Part shown: positions 60,646 through 64,000 of the stretch, piece by piece
Position numbering within the stretch: the first letter of the stretch is position 1
Layout of the letters: each line of letters opens with the position of its first letter
NCBI GenBank assembly: GCA_016218045.1
Contig: JACRFB010000052.1
Coordinates: 1-64,000, forward strand
DNA from: Ignavibacteriota bacterium
GTDB lineage: Bacteria; Bacteroidota; Ignavibacteria; SZUA-365
Length of the DNA: 64,000 bases
Reading direction: 5' to 3'
Notes under the pieces: model-generated
What the model was told of the DNA's origin: nothing
What the model saw: the letters and a program-made list of their open reading frames with translations, nothing else
Databases searched by the model: none
Translations under genes and position numbers: made by a program

Positions 60646-61296
60646 ATGTCCGAACCCACACGCACGATCCCGCTCTTTCCTCTGGGTCTGGTCCTCTTTC
60701 CGGATTCGCGCTTGCACCTGCACATATTCGAGGAGCGCTACAAGACGATGATCCGCGCTTCGATCGCGGAGGGCGTCGTGTTCGGAATCAATCTTCTACA
60801 GGACCGCTACATGCATCCTGTCGGCTGCACGGCGGAGGTCGAGCGTGTTTCGCGCAGTTATCCCGACGGGAGTTTCGACGTGGTTGTGCGCGGCGTGGAC
60901 CGTTACACGGTGACGGACTATCACGAGGCGCCCGCCGGATACTTCGAGGGAGTGGTCGAACTGTTTACCGACACGGCCTCGGAGGTGCCGGAGCGTCTGC
61001 GTCTTGATGCCGCGGAAGCCTACAACAGCATCATCGACGCGGTGTTTTCCGGACAGGAGGATCTGAAACTCCGCATGGACGAGACACTCGGGCTCGGCAT
61101 CTCCTATGCGATGGCCGAGAAAGCCGGCCTCGATCTGCTCGGCAGGCAGCGGCTGCTGGAACTCCGTACCGAAGCGGAGCGGCTCGATTCACTGCTCGTA
61201 CACATGCAGCGGCTACTCCCGCTGTTGGTAGACGGGAAACGGCTCAGGGAGGTGTCGGCCAACGATGGATACCTCCCCCGCGGCACCGCGTTTTAG
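60646..61296 (+). CDS. LON substrate-binding domain protein
   Basis: A 216-residue stand-alone LON N-terminal domain. The start TIPLFPLGLVLFPDSRLHLH and the FEERYKTMIR segment are the family signature; a C-terminal helical bundle (about 120-205) completes it. There is no ATPase or protease domain. Such proteins are widespread but their role is unknown; binding of unfolded proteins is inferred from the family. It ends in a 4-bp overlap with the convergent S41 protease gene. Confidence 0.9.
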   Translation: MSEPTRTIPLFPLGLVLFPDSRLHLHIFEERYKTMIRASIAEGVVFGINLLQDRYMHPVGCTAEVERVSRSYPDGSFDVVVRGVDRYTVTDYHEAPAGYFEGVVELFTDTASEVPERLRLDAAEAYNSIIDAVFSGQEDLKLRMDETLGLGISYAMAEKAGLDLLGRQRLLELRTEAERLDSLLVHMQRLLPLLVDGKRLREVSANDGYLPRGTAF

Positions 61297-62984
61297 TGCG
61301 CCTGGCTTAACGCGACTTCGTAGGAGGCGGGATCCCGGAGCAGCGCAAGCGCCTTCTGCAATTGAATGTCGGAATCACGCGTCGTGCGGAAACGCAGCTT
61401 GGATCCGCCGAGTTGAAAGGCGAATTCCTTGCGAAGCAGTCGGGCAAGATGCGCCCAGAAAAACTCGACACGATTCGGACGCGCTGCGCGCAGACCAGCG
61501 GCAAGGGCCTCGGCCTGCTGCACCGTCTTGTGTCCGTAGCCCTCGTCCTGCAGGGCGGTGAGCAATTTTCGTGATGCGGCCTCGGCATCGGTTTCCGCAA
61601 ATGTTTTCATCGAGTCGATGTGTTTTCTGAACGCGTCACGCATCGAGTTTTCCATGGACGGCACGGTGCGCAGATTCAGGCGATTGATGCGTTCGGCGGT
61701 AAACACCAGCAAAGCACCGCTTTGTGATACCTGCCGAACAAACGGATGGAGGGAATCGTCTGCGAGTGTCACGTCGGGTTCGATGCCGCCCGCGCCGCGC
61801 AGGAGGCGGCGCTTCACGAGTGTCCGGTACACCTGCTGCGTGTCGGCACCCATGTCCGGCAGTACACCTTCGGGTCCACGCTTTCCGAAATCACTCTTCT
61901 GAATGCAGCGCCCAGACGGTGTGTAGTATTTGGATGTTGTCAGTTTGAGCTGGTTCTCGCCGTCGAGCGGCAGAATGCTCTGCACGAGTCCTTTGCCGAA
62001 CGTACGCGTGCCGACAATGACACCCCGGTCAAGATCCTGAACGGCGCCGGCGACGATCTCGCTTGCGCTCGCGCTGTTGCCGTTGACGAGCACCACCAGC
62101 GGTATATCGGCGCTGAGAGGGGTTTCGGCGGAGCGGTACTCGCGCGTGTAGGCGGGATGCCTTCCGCGCGTCGAAACGAGGATGCTGCCTCGCGGGGCGA
62201 AATACTCGAGCAGACGCACGGCCGCGTCGAGGAGTCCGCCGCTGTTGTCGCGCAGGTCGATGATCACACCACGTGCGTCGCGTGTTTGAAGGAAGGGCGC
62301 GAGCACGTCGCGCACTTCGCTCGACGTGGAGTGGGTGAAGCGGTCGAGCTTGATGTACAGCACGCCGTTGTCGAGCCGTTCGGAGAAGGCCATGCCGCGG
62401 ACCGGAATATCGCGACGGGTGAGATCGAGGTTTTTTACGCCGGCATGCCCGGGCCTGCGTACGACGATACGGACGGCGCTGCCCGCGGGTCCGCGCAGGA
62501 AACGGCGGAGATCGAGGCCGGCTACCCCTTCCACACGTATCGAGTCGATGCGCAGAATTTCGTCGCCGATGCGCAGGGGAATAAGCCGCTGGCCTTCGTC
62601 GTCCACAACGGCGGAGATCAGGTATTTGCTCGCGCGATTGGTGATGGAAATGCCGAGTCCTCCATACTTGCCGAAGGTCAGCATGTCGAGATCGGCGCGC
62701 TCCTGTTCATCGATGAACGAAGAATACGGATCGAGTGTGGAGAGCATCCCTTTTATTCCGGCCTTCATCAACTGGGTCTGTTGCACCGGCTCCACATAGT
62801 TCCCGGCGATTTCCTGATACACGCGGCCCAGCAGCGACATGCCGCGCGCGATGGAGGACGGATCGTCGGGACGGCCGCGGAAACCGGTCAGGAACAGCAG
62901 CACGCTGAGGGTCGCGCAGGCGAGTACAACGGCCTTCGCGCGGCGACGGTACCTGCGGGGGAGTTTGGGCATGGGACGTGTCAT
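61293..62984 (-). CDS. S41 C-terminal processing peptidase
   Basis: A 563-residue CtpA-type protease. One N-terminal membrane segment (about residues 17-36) leads to a PDZ domain (about 90-180; GGLGISITNRASKYLIS) and the S41 core with the Ser in VLVNGNSASASEI and the Lys in GTRTFGKGLVQ. After the core there is a helical C-terminal part of about 150 residues typical of the Bacteroidota forms. It works in the periplasm. Start overlaps the tmk stop by 4 bp. Confidence 0.92.
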   Translation of the reverse strand: MTRPMPKLPRRYRRRAKAVVLACATLSVLLFLTGFRGRPDDPSSIARGMSLLGRVYQEIAGNYVEPVQQTQLMKAGIKGMLSTLDPYSSFIDEQERADLDMLTFGKYGGLGISITNRASKYLISAVVDDEGQRLIPLRIGDEILRIDSIRVEGVAGLDLRRFLRGPAGSAVRIVVRRPGHAGVKNLDLTRRDIPVRGMAFSERLDNGVLYIKLDRFTHSTSSEVRDVLAPFLQTRDARGVIIDLRDNSGGLLDAAVRLLEYFAPRGSILVSTRGRHPAYTREYRSAETPLSADIPLVVLVNGNSASASEIVAGAVQDLDRGVIVGTRTFGKGLVQSILPLDGENQLKLTTSKYYTPSGRCIQKSDFGKRGPEGVLPDMGADTQQVYRTLVKRRLLRGAGGIEPDVTLADDSLHPFVRQVSQSGALLVFTAERINRLNLRTVPSMENSMRDAFRKHIDSMKTFAETDAEAASRKLLTALQDEGYGHKTVQQAEALAAGLRAARPNRVEFFWAHLARLLRKEFAFQLGGSKLRFRTTRDSDIQLQKALALLRDPASYEVALSQAH

Positions 62985-63616
62985 TCGAAGTAGGTGTGTC
63001 TGAGAATTCGTTCAATGCGGTCGAATATGGCGTCGGGATTGTCGCGGCCGTCGAAGAGCGAGATACGCCAGGGTTCGGCGCCCGCGATACTGCGGTAGCC
63101 AGCGGCGACCCGCGCGAAGAATTCCTCGTCAGCCGCTTCCATGCGGTCGTCGTCCCGGCCCTGCGCCGCGCGTCTCCGTCTGCTCTCGGCCACGTCGATG
63201 TCGAGCAGGAAGGTGATGTCCGGCAACAGCCCGCCCGTGGCGAGGCGGTGCACTTCGGCGATGGACGACAGATCGATGCCGCGCCCGTGACCCTGATAGG
63301 CGGTGGTCGAGTCGAGAAAACGGTCCGCGATGACACTCGTGCCGCGCGCGAGGGCGGGGCGGATGACCTCCTCGATCAATTGCGCCCGCGCGGCGGAAAA
63401 CAACAGCAGTTCCGCAACAGGCCGCAGCGCGTGATGGTCCCGGTCCAGAAGTATGTCGCGCACGCGTTCCGACACCGTCGTGCCTCCCGGTTCACGGACA
63501 AAGAGATGCGGAATGTCGTGTTTTTCGAGCCAGGCACGCGTGCGAGAGCACTGCGTGGATTTGCCCGAGGAGTCGATGCCCTCGAAGGTAATGAATCGTG
63601 CGGGGAAGGAGTGCAT
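62981..63616 (-). CDS. tmk: Thymidylate kinase
   Basis: A 211-residue dTMP kinase making dTDP. The P-loop FEGIDSSGKST lies at residues 9-19, the FVREPGGTTVSERVR segment carries the DR-type catalytic residues, and DRFLDSTTAYQGHGRG the TMP-binding region. The LID (ESRRRRAAQGRDDDRME) is Arg-rich. The ATG at 63616 is set by the family start; the frame upstream is open to 63847 without similarity. It follows xerD by 10 bp. Confidence 0.94.
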   Translation of the reverse strand: MHSFPARFITFEGIDSSGKSTQCSRTRAWLEKHDIPHLFVREPGGTTVSERVRDILLDRDHHALRPVAELLLFSAARAQLIEEVIRPALARGTSVIADRFLDSTTAYQGHGRGIDLSSIAEVHRLATGGLLPDITFLLDIDVAESRRRRAAQGRDDDRMEAADEEFFARVAAGYRSIAGAEPWRISLFDGRDNPDAIFDRIERILRHTYFE

Positions 63617-63626
63617 AACGATGGGA

Positions 63627-64000
63627 TCAGTGCGCGCGGGGATGATAGGTGCGGTGCACGTCGCGCAGGTATTCGCGGTCGACATGCGTGTATATCTGCG
63701 TCGTGCCGATGTCGGCGTGGCCGAGCATTTCCTGCACGGCCCGCAGATCGGCGCCTCCCTCGAGCAGGTGCGTCGCGAAGGAATGGCGGAACGTGTGCGG
63801 GTGTACATCGCTGCGAATGCCCGCGGCCGATGCGTATTTCTTGACAATCGTGAGGATGCTCATGCGCGTGAGACCTCCGCCGCGATGGTTGAGGTACACG
63901 ATGGAATGCGGCCGCGCGCTGCGCGCGAGCAGGGGACGCGCGTCGCGGAGGTATTTGCGCAGCCACTCGGCGGCGATGTCGCCCAACGGAACGAGACGCT
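63627..64000 (-). CDS. Tyrosine recombinase XerC/XerD, partial
   Basis: Only the C-terminal 124 codons are in the window; the gene continues past 64000. Visible catalytic motifs are HTFRHSFATHLLEGG (His and Arg), LGHADIGTTQIYTHV (His and the nucleophilic Tyr), and the RLVPLG entry strand at the edge. This is the housekeeping recombinase type that resolves chromosome dimers at dif, judging by the short C-terminus and conserved spacing; XerC and XerD cannot be told apart from this part. Confidence 0.92.
   Translation of the reverse strand, partial: RLVPLGDIAAEWLRKYLRDARPLLARSARPHSIVYLNHRGGGLTRMSILTIVKKYASAAGIRSDVHPHTFRHSFATHLLEGGADLRAVQEMLGHADIGTTQIYTHVDREYLRDVHRTYHPRAH

Noticed and set aside
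61746-62993. 415-residue plus-strand ORF opposite the S41 protease
   Set aside because: An antisense shadow of a gene with clear PDZ and S41 motifs.

Overview
This window is GC-rich bacterial DNA, mostly about 60-65 % GC by eye. It most likely comes from the Bacteroidota / Chlorobi-Ignavibacteria side of the FCB group; a Kapabacteria- or Ignavibacteria-like lineage fits best. Four things point there: three complete proteins end in type IX secretion (T9SS) sorting domains and a fourth such domain survives as a fragment; there is a 31-residue AURKAIP1/COX24-like basic miniprotein of the kind typical of Bacteroidota; the ferredoxin is of the Chlorobium type; and the carotenoid cluster carries CruF and CruC/CruD-like genes. 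The organism looks rod-shaped (complete mreBCD-mrdA-rodA), Gram-negative and oxygen-exposed (Fe/Mn superoxide dismutase, carotenoid hydroxylase).

Left part (1-13.4 kb): redox and carboxylic-acid metabolism on the + strand. It holds a DUF309 protein, a 2[4Fe-4S] ferredoxin, a metallo-beta-lactamase-fold hydrolase, a Rieske protein overlapping queG, thioredoxin reductase, a lutABC lactate-oxidation operon, an HPPD-like dioxygenase, an HD-like protein, a fungal-type single-chain homoaconitase and an MmgE/PrpD protein.

Middle-left (13.4-20.4 kb): a repeat-rich accessory region. It contains a purine-rich tract, an exact-period 21-bp array of about 16.6 units, an 8-bp microsatellite, an orphan piece of a T9SS sorting domain, and then a three-gene surface-protein locus: a Cys-rich membrane-anchored protein, an Asp-box propeller protein and a VWA protein, the last two T9SS-sorted. 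The front of this locus is clearly AT-richer than the rest, and the change back to high GC falls exactly at the start of the Asp-box protein's sorting domain. Three 82-bp repeats close the region.

20.4-28.7 kb: a tightly overlapping carotenoid operon (crtI, crtB, crtZ, a crtD-like desaturase, acyltransferase, glycosyltransferase, a START-like gene, cruF, crtYc, crtYd). It should make a monocyclic, hydroxylated and probably glycosylated and acylated carotenoid of the saproxanthin/myxol type.

28.7-34.4 kb (- strand): DUF362, a UbiA-family phosphoribosyltransferase-like enzyme, small membrane proteins, HIT, the miniprotein, a zinc-ribbon/TPR protein, HU and SppA. 34.7-44.8 kb (+ strand): a large T9SS fungalysin protease, plsY, an HtrA protease, purB, lysine 6-aminotransferase with a partner aldehyde dehydrogenase, and a flavin reductase. 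44.8-57.8 kb (- strand): a CDF transporter, lipoprotein, GT9, ackA, 3-hydroxyacyl-CoA dehydrogenase, the rod-shape operon, purH and purN. 57.9-64 kb: cysteine desulfurase, a small conserved protein, an A-type Fe-S carrier, superoxide dismutase and a LON-domain protein on +, then an S41 protease, tmk and a partial xerD on -. I saw no rRNA, tRNA, CRISPR array, transposase or prophage.
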